A stretch of 64,000 nt of DNA. Source: JADKAV01 sp041393775 (GTDB lineage: Bacteria; Actinomycetota; Actinomycetes; S36-B12; UBA10799). Made by a program: the position numbers and the translations under genes. Location of the stretch: the NCBI GenBank assembly GCA_041393775.1, contig JAWKJM010000008.1, positions 1 through 64,000 on the forward strand, given 5' to 3'. Below the pieces are notes generated by a model. That model saw only the letters and a program-made list of their open reading frames with translations. It ran no database searches and had not been told where the DNA came from. Of this stretch, positions 43,989 through 53,316 are shown piece by piece (position 1 is the first letter of the stretch; every line of letters begins with the position of its first letter).

Positions 43989-45573
43989 GGGCCTGGCCGG
44001 TACCTGGCCGCTGGTCCGGCTCGCACTGCGCCGCGACCGGTTCCTGCTGACCGCCTGGATATTGGGCTTCGCCGTGATGGCTGGGGTGTCCGCGAGTGCC
44101 ACCGTCGGTTTGTATCCCGACGAGGCGCAGCGTGTACAGGCCGCCGAGTTGGTGAACGCGACATCGGCGCTGGTCGCGCTGTACGGGCCCATCTACGACC
44201 CCACCTCGCTTGGAGCGCTGTCGCTGTTCAAACTGACCGCTTTCGGGGCTGCCATCGTGGCGTTGCTCATGGTGTTCGTCGTGGTGCGACACACTCGGGC
44301 CGAGGAGGAATCTGGGCGTCTGGAACTCCTGGGCTCCGTGGCCCTGGGCCGGGTCGCCCCGCTGGCGGCGGCGTTGATCGTGGCGTTCGGAGGCTCCCTC
44401 GTGCTGGGTCTGGCCAGTGCCGTGGCGCTCATCGCGGCTGGCCTGGCGGTCCAGGGTTCGTTCGCGTTCGGCATGGGCTGGGCGTTCACCGGCATCGCGT
44501 TCGCCGCTCTGGCCGGCGTGTGCGCGCAGGTGACCACCGGCGCGCGAGCGGCGCGGGGGCTCGCGTTGATCGCGATTGCGGGCTCGTACGGCTTACGTGC
44601 GGTGGGTGACATCGCATCCGGTGGTCCGAACTGGCTGTCCTGGCTGTCGCCGATCGGATGGATGCAACAGGTGCGGGCCTACGCCGGCGACCGTTGGTGG
44701 GTGCTGCTGTTGCCTACGGCGATGGCGATGGTCTGCGTACCGCTCGCCGTTGTGCTGCGGAACCGCCGAGACCTCGATGCTGGGTTGCTCCAGGACCGTC
44801 CTGGACCCGCCGCCGGCACGATCGACTCGGTGTTCGGACTCGCGTGGCGCCTGCAGCGCAACGTCCTGCTCGCTTGGTCGCTGGGCTTCGCCGCGTTCGG
44901 ATTCCTGCTCGGTTCGATATCGGATTCGGTCACCGGGTTCCTGGACTCCCCGCAGGCAGCGGAGTACCTCCAGAAACTCGGTGGGGCAGAAGCGCTCAAT
45001 GACGCGTTCCTGGCCGCGGAGGTGAGTATCGCCGGTGTCATCGTCGCCGGTTTCGGGATCGAGGCCGCCACTAGGATGCGTTCCGAGGAGTCCGGCGGTC
45101 ACACGGAGTTGCTGCTGTCCACTCCTGTTTCACGCGCCCGGTGGGCCAGCAGTCACATGCTGATCGCACTACTGGGAGTTGCCTGGATCATGGCAGTGAC
45201 GGGGTTGGCGATCGGTCTTGGTGCGACCCTGGCCACCGGTGACGGCGGCCGGATCACGTCGATGCTGGCGGCCGCGTTCGCCCGGGTGCCCGCCGCGTGG
45301 GTGCTGACGGCTCTGGTCATGTTGATATTCGGCTGGCTACCGCGGGCGGTGGCGGTGATCTGGGGGGTGTTCGCGCTCGCCGTGGTGATCGGCGAGTTCG
45401 GGCCGTTGTGGGACGCCCCGCAGTGGCTGATGGACATGTCCCCATTCGTCCACTCCCCGGGTCTGCCGAGCCCTGACGCCAGCTTCGGCGCGGTACTGCC
45501 GCTGATTCTGGTGTCAGTTGGGCTACTGACGGCGGGGTTTGTGGGCTGGCAGCGCCGGGATCTGCACGCCTGA
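43981..45573 (+). CDS. ABC-2 type exporter permease (two-half membrane protein)
   Basis: This 530-residue protein has about twelve hydrophobic segments in two similar halves, the second beginning near residue 290 (LAWRLQRNVLLAWSLGFAAFGFLLG). EEESGRLELL in half one and EESGGHTELLLS in half two mark the duplication. The pattern fits actinobacterial exporters paired with DrrA-type ATPases. The substrate is unknown. No regulator is adjacent. Confidence 0.9.
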   Translation: MSEGLAGTWPLVRLALRRDRFLLTAWILGFAVMAGVSASATVGLYPDEAQRVQAAELVNATSALVALYGPIYDPTSLGALSLFKLTAFGAAIVALLMVFVVVRHTRAEEESGRLELLGSVALGRVAPLAAALIVAFGGSLVLGLASAVALIAAGLAVQGSFAFGMGWAFTGIAFAALAGVCAQVTTGARAARGLALIAIAGSYGLRAVGDIASGGPNWLSWLSPIGWMQQVRAYAGDRWWVLLLPTAMAMVCVPLAVVLRNRRDLDAGLLQDRPGPAAGTIDSVFGLAWRLQRNVLLAWSLGFAAFGFLLGSISDSVTGFLDSPQAAEYLQKLGGAEALNDAFLAAEVSIAGVIVAGFGIEAATRMRSEESGGHTELLLSTPVSRARWASSHMLIALLGVAWIMAVTGLAIGLGATLATGDGGRITSMLAAAFARVPAAWVLTALVMLIFGWLPRAVAVIWGVFALAVVIGEFGPLWDAPQWLMDMSPFVHSPGLPSPDASFGAVLPLILVSVGLLTAGFVGWQRRDLHA

Positions 45574-45683
45574 GAGGGACACCGACCACGGTGTTCCGGG
45601 ACCGGCACGGGCTCAGGGCACGAGACTTGCTTCGGCGTCCCGGGGCGCGCTTGCGCTCCGCCGCAGCCCATTAGGCTGACGGG

Positions 45684-46421
45684 GTGGAGCGGATCACGGC
45701 GAACGCGGTACTGCCGGCGCGCCGTGATCCCGTGGCTCTCCGAACCTCCGACGGATTGAACCTCGTGGCGGAGCTGGCGCTTCCGGAGGGTGGCGATCCG
45801 GTCGGTTGCATCGTGTGTGTGCATCCACTGCCCACCCACGGCGGCATGATGGACTCTCACTTGTTCCGCAAAGCGGCTTGGCGGCTTCCTGCACTCGCGG
45901 GAATCGCCGTGATGCGGTTCAACACCCGTGGCACTAGCAGCACCGCCGGTACTTCGGACGGGCAGTTCGATGCCGCGTCCGCGGAGGGCCTGGACCTGCT
46001 GGCCGCAGTCGAGTACGTACAGGCCCGGCAGTTGCCCAACATCTGGCTTGTCGGATGGAGCTTCGGAACAGATGTGGTGCTTCGGCACGGCCTGCTGCAG
46101 CCAGTGGTCGGCGCGATACTGCTGAGTCCGCCCTTGCGCTACTCGCAGGACAGCGATCTGCAGCGATGGGACCGGGACGGCCGGCCGCTGGTCGTCATGG
46201 TTCCCGAATTCGACGACTTCCTGCCCCCGGACCTGGCCACCGATCACTTCGGTGAGGTCTCACAGGCCCAACTCCTGCCCGTGCCAGGCGCGAAACACCT
46301 GTGGGTCGGAGAGAAGTACACGAGCATTGTCTTGGACCAGATCACCAGTTCGGTCACCGGCCGACCAACCAACCTGCCGTCTGAATGGGATGGCCCGATG
46401 AGTAAATGGAGCGACCTATGA
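45684..46421 (+). CDS. Alpha/beta-hydrolase
   Basis: This 245-residue serine hydrolase has an oxyanion region VCVHPLPTHGG, the nucleophile elbow LVGWSFGTD (Ser126), an acid near VPEFDDFLPP and His in PGAKHLWVGE. Short-chain dienelactone/peptidase-like hydrolases of this size are cytosolic. The GTG start follows TAGGCT by 6 nt (leaderless). Its end overlaps the SDR gene (ATGA), so the two may act on a shared substrate. Confidence 0.82.
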   Translation: MERITANAVLPARRDPVALRTSDGLNLVAELALPEGGDPVGCIVCVHPLPTHGGMMDSHLFRKAAWRLPALAGIAVMRFNTRGTSSTAGTSDGQFDAASAEGLDLLAAVEYVQARQLPNIWLVGWSFGTDVVLRHGLLQPVVGAILLSPPLRYSQDSDLQRWDRDGRPLVVMVPEFDDFLPPDLATDHFGEVSQAQLLPVPGAKHLWVGEKYTSIVLDQITSSVTGRPTNLPSEWDGPMSKWSDL

Positions 46422-47176
46422 GTCAACTCGAGGGGAAGAAGGCGATCGTCACGGGCGCGTCGCGCGGGATCGGCAGGCACATCGCGGTCGAGTACGCGCG
46501 CCAGGGAGCGGATGTGGCCCTCGTCGCGCGCTCGCAGGACCTCTTGACCGAAGTCGCTGGCGAAGTCGATCGGGCCGGCCGCAAGGCGGTGGTCAGGGCC
46601 GCCGACGTCACCGACGCAGAGCAGATCGCGGCCGCCGTCGACGAGGCGGTGTCCGAACTCGGCGGCGTGGACGTCGTCGTGAACAACGCCGGCGGCAACT
46701 CGTTCTCCTCGCCGCTGGTGGGAATGCGCTTCAGCGGGTGGCAGAAGACGCAACGCCTCAATGTCGAGTCGGCGGTTCACGTCCTGCAGGCGGTGGGTCC
46801 GGTCCTGCTCGGTCAGAAGTCGGGTTCGGTGATCAACATGGCCAGCGTCGCCGGGCTGGGTGGTGCGCCTTTGATGAGTCACTATGGGGCGGCGAAGGCG
46901 GCGATCATCTCGTTGACGCGCAGCCTCGCCGTCGAGTGGGCGTGGGCGGGGGTGCGTGTGAACACGCTGCTGCCCGGCTGGATCGAGACGGACTTGACCC
47001 AGTTCCTGCGTGACGCACCCGACGGTGGTGCCGGGGCGCTGGCGCGCGTGCCCATGCAGCGCTGGGGCCAGCCGGCCGAGATCGCCGCCGGTGCCGTCTT
47101 CCTCGCCTCTGACGCTTCGTCGTTCATGACCGGCCAGGAACTCGTGCTCGACGGCGGCCTCACCGTCATGCCGTAG
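46418..47176 (+). CDS. SDR-family oxidoreductase (FabG-like)
   Basis: This ~252-residue short-chain dehydrogenase has cofactor loop TGASRGIG (12-19), NNAGG (89-93), catalytic Ser143 in NMASVAG, and Tyr156 and Lys160 in SHYGAAK. The start at 46418 has GGAG 6 nt upstream and overlaps the hydrolase stop; an upstream in-frame ATG (46406) adds four residues. Family members reduce 3-oxoacyl or similar substrates; the specificity is unknown. Confidence 0.9.
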   Translation: MSQLEGKKAIVTGASRGIGRHIAVEYARQGADVALVARSQDLLTEVAGEVDRAGRKAVVRAADVTDAEQIAAAVDEAVSELGGVDVVVNNAGGNSFSSPLVGMRFSGWQKTQRLNVESAVHVLQAVGPVLLGQKSGSVINMASVAGLGGAPLMSHYGAAKAAIISLTRSLAVEWAWAGVRVNTLLPGWIETDLTQFLRDAPDGGAGALARVPMQRWGQPAEIAAGAVFLASDASSFMTGQELVLDGGLTVMP

Positions 47177-47275
47177 GCGCGGGTTGCATCTCGCGGGGGG
47201 CCGTTCGGAACCCATTGGGTTCTGGGCTCCGGTTTGGACCTTGGAGTTCCGGTTCGGCTCGGACCAGCGCCTAAC

Positions 47276-47880
47276 GCCCTGGTCCGAAAACGGCTCGTGG
47301 ACTCGGTCGCCGCAGAAGTGGGCCGCGAGGTTAGAGAATGTTCGCGAGGTTAGAGGTCGTGCACGAGGTTAGTGAATGCACGTGTGGCTTCTCTGGTCCG
47401 AAAATGGTAGCCGCAGGAGTTGGCCGCGAGGTTAGAGGTTGTCCACGAGGTTAGAGAACACACGTGTGGCTTCTCTAACCTCGTGCACGTTCTCTAACGC
47501 GAGCGATCTCTGCCGGGCGTTTTCCCGCCTGAACGGGCGGCCGGCCCTGGCCATGGACCACTAACGTGGTGCACGTTCCCTGGTCCGAAAACGGCTCGTG
47601 GACTCGGTCGCCAGAGAATGTTCACGAGGTTAGAGGTCGTGCACGAGGTTAGTGAATGCACGTGTGGCTTCTCTAACGTGGTGCACGTTCTCTAACGCGA
47701 GCGATCTGCGCCCGGCATTTCCCGCCAGAATGGGCGGCCGGCCACGGCCGCGGATGACTAACTCGAGCGATTTCCGCCCGGCGTTTCCCCCCGAACGCCG
47801 CGGCCGGCCACGGCCGCGGATGACTAACGCGAGCGATTTCCGCCCGGCGTTTCCTCCCGAACGCCGCGGCCGGCCACCCC
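47276..47880 (+). repeat. Family B element, copy B3: composite array in the 848-bp gap
   Basis: The longest B copy holds at least two rounds of the GGTCCGAAAACGGCTCGTGG lead (47280 and 47580) plus a shortened one (47395). It has two near-identical blocks with GAGGTTAGAGGTCGTGCACG (about 47344 and 47623). A hairpin has arms CACGAGGTTAGAGAA (47444-47458) and TTCTCTAACCTCGTG (47471-47485). Finally, 66-bp tandem units begin CTAAC(G/T)CGAGCGAT (47692, 47758 and 47824). The gap 47177-48024 has no convincing gene. Confidence 0.88.
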
Positions 47881-48024
47881 AGGGAACCGAACGCGGACCC
47901 CGCGAATCTGACGCCCGCCGACGGGTCCTACGTCAATCTTCGGTCGACCGGGAATGGCCCCATCATGTCCGTTTGGGTCGCCCCCGGGTTGCCCCGCCGG
48001 ATGACCATTGGTAACCCTTGAGGT

Positions 48025-48462
48025 ATGGGTACTGGAATCGACAAGATACGCAGCGGGATCGAAACGCTCGACGAGAAGCTGGCGGGGCTTGATGTGAAGG
48101 TGGAGGCCGCCGACGGTGCCCTGCTCGAGACTGAGCAGGTCATCGAAGGTGCCCAGAAGGTCCTCGCAAAAGCGGACGACACGCTAGAGGTCGCCGAGCG
48201 GGGGGTGCGAGCGGGTCGGCGGATTCTGCCCAAAGCCGCGCTGGGCATCGCCATCGCCGGCGTGGCGGTCGCGGCAGCCATCGCCATCCGCCGTTCGCGG
48301 GCCGGTCGGGCCGCAGCTCAGGCAGACGTTCTGGAACAGCAGGAGTCCCCGCAGCGACCCGGGCTCGAACCGACGATGGAGGATGTCGCACAGGCGGCCG
48401 GAGCCGTGGACGCCAGCGACCTAGCCGATGCGGCGGATGCCGTTGAGGGCGAACGCGGATGA
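48025..48462 (+). CDS. Coiled-coil protein with one membrane helix
   Basis: This 145-residue protein starts with a heptad-rich coil (IRSGIETLDEKLAGLDVKVE, to about residue 65). One Ala-rich membrane helix follows (ALGIAIAGVAVAAAIAI, about 72-90), then an acidic tail with DASDLADAADAVEGE. The ATG is preceded by AACCCT at 6 nt. It overlaps the next gene by 4 bp. I recognise no family. Confidence 0.65.
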   Translation: MGTGIDKIRSGIETLDEKLAGLDVKVEAADGALLETEQVIEGAQKVLAKADDTLEVAERGVRAGRRILPKAALGIAIAGVAVAAAIAIRRSRAGRAAAQADVLEQQESPQRPGLEPTMEDVAQAAGAVDASDLADAADAVEGERG

Positions 48463-49193
48463 CCCAGGTCGTGCTGTTGCACGCATTCCCGGTGAACCGT
48501 CACCTGTGGGACGCTCAGGTGGAGTACTTGACGAAAGCCGGCTTCAAAGTCACGGCACCGGACCTCGTCGGCTTCGGTGAGTCGAGAACCCCTCAGGAGC
48601 CCTCCCTGGCGCAGATGGCCGAACAGGCACTGCAGCACGTGAGCCGACCGGCGTACTTCGCGGGCTTGTCCATGGGCGGCTACATCCTCATGGAGATCCT
48701 CCGGCAGGCTCCGGAACTGGTGGACGGTGCCATCTTCGTGGACACCAAGGTGACTGCGGACGACAGCGCGGCACGGGAGCAGCGGCTGCGCGTCGCAGAC
48801 GAGGTGCTCGCTGCTGGTCATACCCGCGATCTCGCCCAGGCGATGCTGCCCAAGTTGCTGGGTGCGACCACGCTGTCACAGCGCCCGGACGTCGTCGCCA
48901 CGGTTCGCGGATGGATCGAGCAGGCGCCGCCGGAGGCGGTGGCGTCGGCTCAACGGGCGATGGCCGGTCGCCCGGACTCGACCCCGACATTGCGCAGTTA
49001 CGAGGGCCCGGCAGTGGTGGTGTGGGGCTCCCAGGACCTGGTGTCACCGCAGCCTGATCAGGAGGTAATGCTCGCAGCCATGCCGCAAGCGGTCGGACGG
49101 GAGATCCCGGATGCTGGGCACTTGAGTGCGGTGGAGGCGCCGGACGCGGTCAACGACGTGTTCCTGGAGGTCCTCACCGACTGGACGGACTGA
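48459..49193 (+). CDS. Alpha/beta-hydrolase
   Basis: This 244-residue hydrolase has LLHAFPVNRHLW (oxyanion region), APDLVGFGES, the nucleophile elbow FAGLSMGGY (Ser71), acid region VVWGSQDLVSP and a histidine in IPDAGHLSAVE. It is complete and resembles small esterases or lactonases. It starts at ATG overlapping the upstream coiled-coil gene (ATGA) and is followed 3 bp later by the ABC-F gene. Confidence 0.88.
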   Translation: MTQVVLLHAFPVNRHLWDAQVEYLTKAGFKVTAPDLVGFGESRTPQEPSLAQMAEQALQHVSRPAYFAGLSMGGYILMEILRQAPELVDGAIFVDTKVTADDSAAREQRLRVADEVLAAGHTRDLAQAMLPKLLGATTLSQRPDVVATVRGWIEQAPPEAVASAQRAMAGRPDSTPTLRSYEGPAVVVWGSQDLVSPQPDQEVMLAAMPQAVGREIPDAGHLSAVEAPDAVNDVFLEVLTDWTD

Positions 49194-49196
49194 ACC

Positions 49197-50936
49197 GTGC
49201 CCGCTCTGGTGGTCACCGACCGGCTGACGATCACCAAAGGCACGACGGCGATTCTGGAGGGGGTGTCGCTGGGGCTGTCCGACGGCGACCGGATCGGGGT
49301 GGTCGGCCGCAACGGTTCCGGCAAGTCGACCCTGCTGCGGGCGCTGGCCGGCCAGGAGCACCCGGACACGGGGCGGGTCACCGCTACCGGCGGCGCGACC
49401 GTTCGATTGGTGACCCAGCTCGACACCTTGTCCACGGGGACAGTCCAGGAACTTGTCGTCGGTCCGGGCCCGGTTCACCAGTGGGCCTCCGACCCGAGGA
49501 TCCGGGATGTCGTAGAGGGCCTGCTCGATCCGCAGTGGCTGCAACAGCCGACCGAGTCGCTCAGCGGGGGTCAGTCCCGGCGGGTGGCGCTGGCCGCGGC
49601 GCTTGTGGCGCAGCCGGATGTGCTGCTGCTCGACGAACCCACGAACCATCTTGACATCGAGGCGGTCCGGTGGCTGGCCGAGTACCTGGAGGCCTGGCCC
49701 AGGGGCCGTCGCGCGCTGCTGGTGGTGACCCATGACAGGTGGTTCCTGGACGCGGTGACCACGCGGACCTGGGAGGTCGGTGGCGGTGCCGTGGACCAGT
49801 ACGAGGGTGGGTACGCCGCCTACGTTCTGGCCAAGGCCGAGCGCGAGCAGCAACAGCAGATGATCCAGGCCCGGCGCCGTAACTTGCTGCGCAAGGAGTT
49901 GGCGTGGTTGCGCCGCGGTCCGCCCGCCAGGACGTCCAAACCGAAGTTCCGCCAGGACGCAGCCCTGGAACTGATCGCCGACGAACCACCCCCGCGAGAC
50001 CAGCTCAGTCTGCAGCGGGTCAGCGTGAACCGGCTCGGCAAGCAGGTGCTCGATCTGACCGACGTCACCGTAAGGCCGGCACCCGGGGCGCCGACGGTGC
50101 TGCGGGATGTGACGTGGGGGATCGGGCCCGGCGACAGGGTCGGCCTGCTCGGGCCCAACGGCGCCGGCAAGACGACCCTGCTGCGCCTTCTGGTGGGGCA
50201 GCTGGCACCTGAGGCCGGGCGCCTCAAGCGGGGCAAGACCGTCGTGCCGGCCGTCGTCGACCAGAGGCTGCCGGTGGTCGATCCGCAATTGCGGGTTCTG
50301 CCCTGGCTGCAAGAGGTCGGCAATCATGTGGAGGTGGCCGACGGGCATGAACTCACGCCTTCACAACTGCTCGAGCAGTTCGGTTTCGGCGGCGACGCGC
50401 CCTGGAAACGCCTGGGCGACTTGTCGGGTGGGGAGTTGCGGCGGCTGCATCTGCTGCGCACCTTCCTGTCCGGCGCGAACGTGCTCATGCTCGATGAACC
50501 CACGAACGACCTGGACACCGAGACGTTGACCGTTTTGGAGGACGTGCTGGACGCCTGGCCGGGAAGCCTGATCGTGGTGTCGCACGACCGCTACTTCCTG
50601 GAGCGGGTGTGCGATGACGTGTGGGCGCTGGAGGCGGGTCGGCTGCGGCATCTGCCCGGGGGCGTGGATGAGTACCTCGCCCGCACCCGCCCGGTCGCGG
50701 CTGGCGCCGGGAAGCCGGCCGGCGGTGATACCCGCGCCGTCCGCAGGGAGTTGGCCCGTCTGGAGCGGGAGTTGGACAAGGCACACACGGCGGTGGACCG
50801 GATCCATGCCGCGATGGCCGACGCCGCGACCGACCCGGAACGCCTGGTTGACCTCGGCGGGCAGCTCAGGGTTGCCGAAACCGCCCTGTCGGAGGCTGAA
50901 GAACGGTGGCTCGAGGTCGCGGAATCGGCCGAGTGA
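49197..50936 (+). CDS. ABC-F ATPase (Uup/EttA-like)
   Basis: This 579-residue soluble protein has two ABC domains. The first has GRNGSGKSTLLRALAG, LSGGQSRRVAL and LLLDEPTNHLD; the second has GPNGAGKTTLLRLLVG, LSGGELRRLHLL and LMLDEPTNDLD. The linker (KAEREQQQQMIQARR) is the P-site tRNA-interaction motif of the family. A C-terminal coiled coil (ELARLERELDKAHTAVDRIH) is Uup-like and binds DNA or ribosomes. Family members act on ribosomes and some give antibiotic resistance. Confidence 0.93.
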   Translation: MPALVVTDRLTITKGTTAILEGVSLGLSDGDRIGVVGRNGSGKSTLLRALAGQEHPDTGRVTATGGATVRLVTQLDTLSTGTVQELVVGPGPVHQWASDPRIRDVVEGLLDPQWLQQPTESLSGGQSRRVALAAALVAQPDVLLLDEPTNHLDIEAVRWLAEYLEAWPRGRRALLVVTHDRWFLDAVTTRTWEVGGGAVDQYEGGYAAYVLAKAEREQQQQMIQARRRNLLRKELAWLRRGPPARTSKPKFRQDAALELIADEPPPRDQLSLQRVSVNRLGKQVLDLTDVTVRPAPGAPTVLRDVTWGIGPGDRVGLLGPNGAGKTTLLRLLVGQLAPEAGRLKRGKTVVPAVVDQRLPVVDPQLRVLPWLQEVGNHVEVADGHELTPSQLLEQFGFGGDAPWKRLGDLSGGELRRLHLLRTFLSGANVLMLDEPTNDLDTETLTVLEDVLDAWPGSLIVVSHDRYFLERVCDDVWALEAGRLRHLPGGVDEYLARTRPVAAGAGKPAGGDTRAVRRELARLERELDKAHTAVDRIHAAMADAATDPERLVDLGGQLRVAETALSEAEERWLEVAESAE

Positions 50937-50955
50937 CTGCCCTATGGTGTAGACC

Positions 50956-51366
50956 ATGAGCAGTCAAGCGGTGAAGCGGCCCGCAAGCGTGTCCCTGGTC
51001 GTGTTCCTGACGTGGTTGGTCGCGATCGTGACCATCATCGGCGGGGTGGTGCTGCTGTTCGCCAGCGACTCGGCTCTGGCCGAGGCCGGGGTCTCGTCGA
51101 GCAGCGCCAACTTGCAGGGATGGATCGGCATCGTCCTAGGACTCGTGATCGCCCTGTTCGCGTCGGCGTTGGGGCACGGCAGCGGTTTCGCCCGCCTCAT
51201 GATCAGCCTGCTGATGGTGTTCCGCTTCGTGCTCGGCGTCTTCGGGATCGTTGCACTGTGGGGGACCGGACATTTCTGGGGGATCCTGCTCATGACCGTG
51301 TTCGCGGCGCTGATCCTCTATCTGCTGTGGAATGCCCGGGCCGCAGCCTTCTTCGCGCGCAGCTAG
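50956..51366 (+). CDS. Small four-helix membrane protein
   Basis: This 136-residue protein has four hydrophobic helices (about 13-35, 55-73, 79-100 and 104-125). There are no catalytic motifs. TATGGT is 7 nt before the ATG. It is separate from the ABC-F gene by 19 bp and convergent with the PPOX gene. The function is unknown. Confidence 0.65.
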   Translation: MSSQAVKRPASVSLVVFLTWLVAIVTIIGGVVLLFASDSALAEAGVSSSSANLQGWIGIVLGLVIALFASALGHGSGFARLMISLLMVFRFVLGVFGIVALWGTGHFWGILLMTVFAALILYLLWNARAAAFFARS

Positions 51367-51393
51367 TCGAGTCGCCCCGCGGCCGAAGCACAC

Positions 51394-51783
51394 TCAGCGG
51401 CTGACGACCTTGTCCGGTTTGACCCTGACCACCACGCGCACGTTGTCGGTGCCGTCGTCAGCCGGGTAGCGCTCCCAGCCCTGGTAGGTGCCGGCGAACT
51501 TGTCGATGAGTTCCCGGCCGCCCTCAGTGGTCATCTCCACATGGCCCCGGACCTCCACGTAGGAGTAGGGCTGATCGCTGTCGTACACCAGGACCGTGCA
51601 GCGGGGATCGCGCACGAGGTTCGTGTGCTTGCGCCTGCCCTCGACGGTCGAGACGAGCAAGTCGTCTCCGTCGCGCTCGTACCAAACGACGCTGCTCTGA
51701 GGCTGTCCGTCCGGCTCGATCGTCGAGATGATGGCGAACTGCTTGGGCTTGTCCAGCAGGGCTCGGGCCTTGTCGCTGAACAT
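51394..51783 (-). CDS. PPOX-class F420-dependent oxidoreductase
   Basis: This 129-residue split-barrel flavin/F420-binding protein has FAIISTIEPDGQPQSSVVWY, VEGRRKHTNLVRDPRCTVLVYD and YVEVRGHVEM. The KHTNL motif and size match actinobacterial F420-dependent PPOX proteins. Its ATG overlaps the ccr stop, so it is co-transcribed with ccr and may act on related substrates; the physiological substrate is unknown. Confidence 0.85.
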   Translation of the reverse strand: MFSDKARALLDKPKQFAIISTIEPDGQPQSSVVWYERDGDDLLVSTVEGRRKHTNLVRDPRCTVLVYDSDQPYSYVEVRGHVEMTTEGGRELIDKFAGTYQGWERYPADDGTDNVRVVVRVKPDKVVSR

Positions 51784-53117
51784 CAGGTGTTGCGGAACCG
51801 ATTGATCTCGGTCTGGAACTTCGCACGCTTCTCGGGGTCGCTGACTCCGAGACCCTCCTCCGGGGCCAGGCAGAGCACGCCGACCTTCCCCTGATGCTGA
51901 TTGCGGTGCACCTCGTAGGCCGCCTGCCCGGTCTGGTCGAGCGGGAACGCCTTGCTAAGGGTCGGGTGGATCATCCCTTTGTCGATCAGCCGGTTGGCCT
52001 CGAACGACTCCTTGTAGTTGGCGAAGTGCGAGCCGATGATGCGCTTCAGGTTCATCCACAGGTAGCGGTTGTCGTACTCATGCATGTAGCCCGAGGTCGA
52101 TGCGCAGGTGACGATCGTGCCACCCTTCTTGGCCACGTAGACACTAGCGCCGAACGTCTCCCGGCCGGGGTGTTCGTAGACGATGTCGACGTCCTCGCCG
52201 CCGGTGAGCTCGCGGATCTTCTTTCCGAGCCGCTGCCATTCCTTGGGGTTCTGGGTGTGCTCGTCCTTCCAGAATTGGTAGCCCTCCTCGTTGCGGTCGA
52301 TGATGTACTCCGCACCCATCCGCCGGCAGATCTCTGCCTTCTCGGGACTGGACACCACACAGACCGGGATCGCGCCCCCGTTCAACGCGTACTGCGTGGC
52401 GTAGGAGCCCAGCCCGCCTGACGCGCCCCAGATCAAGACGACGTCGCCCTGCTTCATGCCGGCGCCGTTGCGGGAGACGAGTTGGCGGTAAGCGGTCGAG
52501 TTGACCAGTCCTGGTGCCGCTGCTTCCTCCCAGGTCAGATGCGCGGGTTTGGGCATCAACTGGTTCGACTTGACCAGCGCGATCTGCGCCAGGCCGCCGA
52601 AGTTCGTCTCGAAGCCCCAGATCCGCTGCTCCGGGTCCATCATCGTGTCGTTGTGCCCGGCCGGGTTCTCCAGCTCGACGCTGAGGCAGTGCGCGACCAC
52701 CTGGTCGCCCGGATTCCAGGCGTTCACACCGGGCCCGGTGCGCAGCACGACGCCGGACAGGTCGGAACCGATGATGTGGTACGGCAGGTCGTGGCGCTTG
52801 GCTAGTGGATGGGTGCGTCCATAGCGCTCCAAGAAGCCGAACGTGGGCAGCGGTTCGAAGATGGACGTCCACACGGTGTTGTAGTTGATGGATGAGGCCA
52901 TGACCGCGACCAGCGCTTCACCGGGGCCGAGTTCCGGGACGGGCACATCGTCGAGGTGGAGTGACTTGCGCGGATCCTTCTCGCGGGTGGACAGACCGGC
53001 GAACATGTCCACGTCTTCCTTGTGGACGGTGATCGCCCGGTAGGAATCCGGGATCTCAATGTGCGCAAACTCGCCGGCGTCTGCATCGCTGAGGATGGCA
53101 TCGAGGATGTTCTGCAT
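51783..53117 (-). CDS. ccr: Crotonyl-CoA carboxylase/reductase
   Basis: This ~444-residue MDR-family enzyme carboxylates crotonyl-CoA with NADPH to (2S)-ethylmalonyl-CoA, the key step of the ethylmalonyl-CoA pathway. The CO2-pocket residues known from the Kitasatospora enzyme are present: Asn in SINYNTVW (N80), Phe-Glu in WGFETNFGG (F169, E170) and His in IGSHFANYK (H364). The NADPH loop is IWGASGGLGSYATQ. The ATG at 53117 (MQNILDAILS) is chosen: GGGAG lies 6 nt upstream and homologues begin here. TAGGTT (53137-53142) is a likely -10 box. No mutase gene is adjacent. Confidence 0.95.
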   Translation of the reverse strand: MQNILDAILSDADAGEFAHIEIPDSYRAITVHKEDVDMFAGLSTREKDPRKSLHLDDVPVPELGPGEALVAVMASSINYNTVWTSIFEPLPTFGFLERYGRTHPLAKRHDLPYHIIGSDLSGVVLRTGPGVNAWNPGDQVVAHCLSVELENPAGHNDTMMDPEQRIWGFETNFGGLAQIALVKSNQLMPKPAHLTWEEAAAPGLVNSTAYRQLVSRNGAGMKQGDVVLIWGASGGLGSYATQYALNGGAIPVCVVSSPEKAEICRRMGAEYIIDRNEEGYQFWKDEHTQNPKEWQRLGKKIRELTGGEDVDIVYEHPGRETFGASVYVAKKGGTIVTCASTSGYMHEYDNRYLWMNLKRIIGSHFANYKESFEANRLIDKGMIHPTLSKAFPLDQTGQAAYEVHRNQHQGKVGVLCLAPEEGLGVSDPEKRAKFQTEINRFRNT

Positions 53118-53316
53118 TCGCATCTCCCATTCGTGAACCTAGTTGCACGCTAACGGGTGGTGCGGCAGCGGTAGGGGGCGGGTTGGTCCGTGACCGCAGG
53201 TGTTGAGAGTGCTCGACGTCCGATGGTGCGCACTCACGCCGACATGCCGGCGTGTCCGGTCAACTTCGCGGCAATGGCGGCCGGGTGACAGGCCTTCGGG
53301 CGGCCCACCGCAGCAC

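Noticed and set aside
47276..47880. CRISPR-like array
   Set aside because: The units are long, partly inverted and adjoin without unique spacers of constant size, and there is no cas gene. It is a mosaic repeat, not a CRISPR array.
47652..48014. 120-codon open frame with repeated Arg/Pro-rich segments
   Set aside because: It is read entirely through family B tandem units and has no start signal or recognisable domain; the repetition comes from the DNA repeat.
53124..53316. Small gene between ccr and the epimerase
   Set aside because: No frame here has both a plausible start and a recognisable protein; frames that cross it are shadows of flanking genes.
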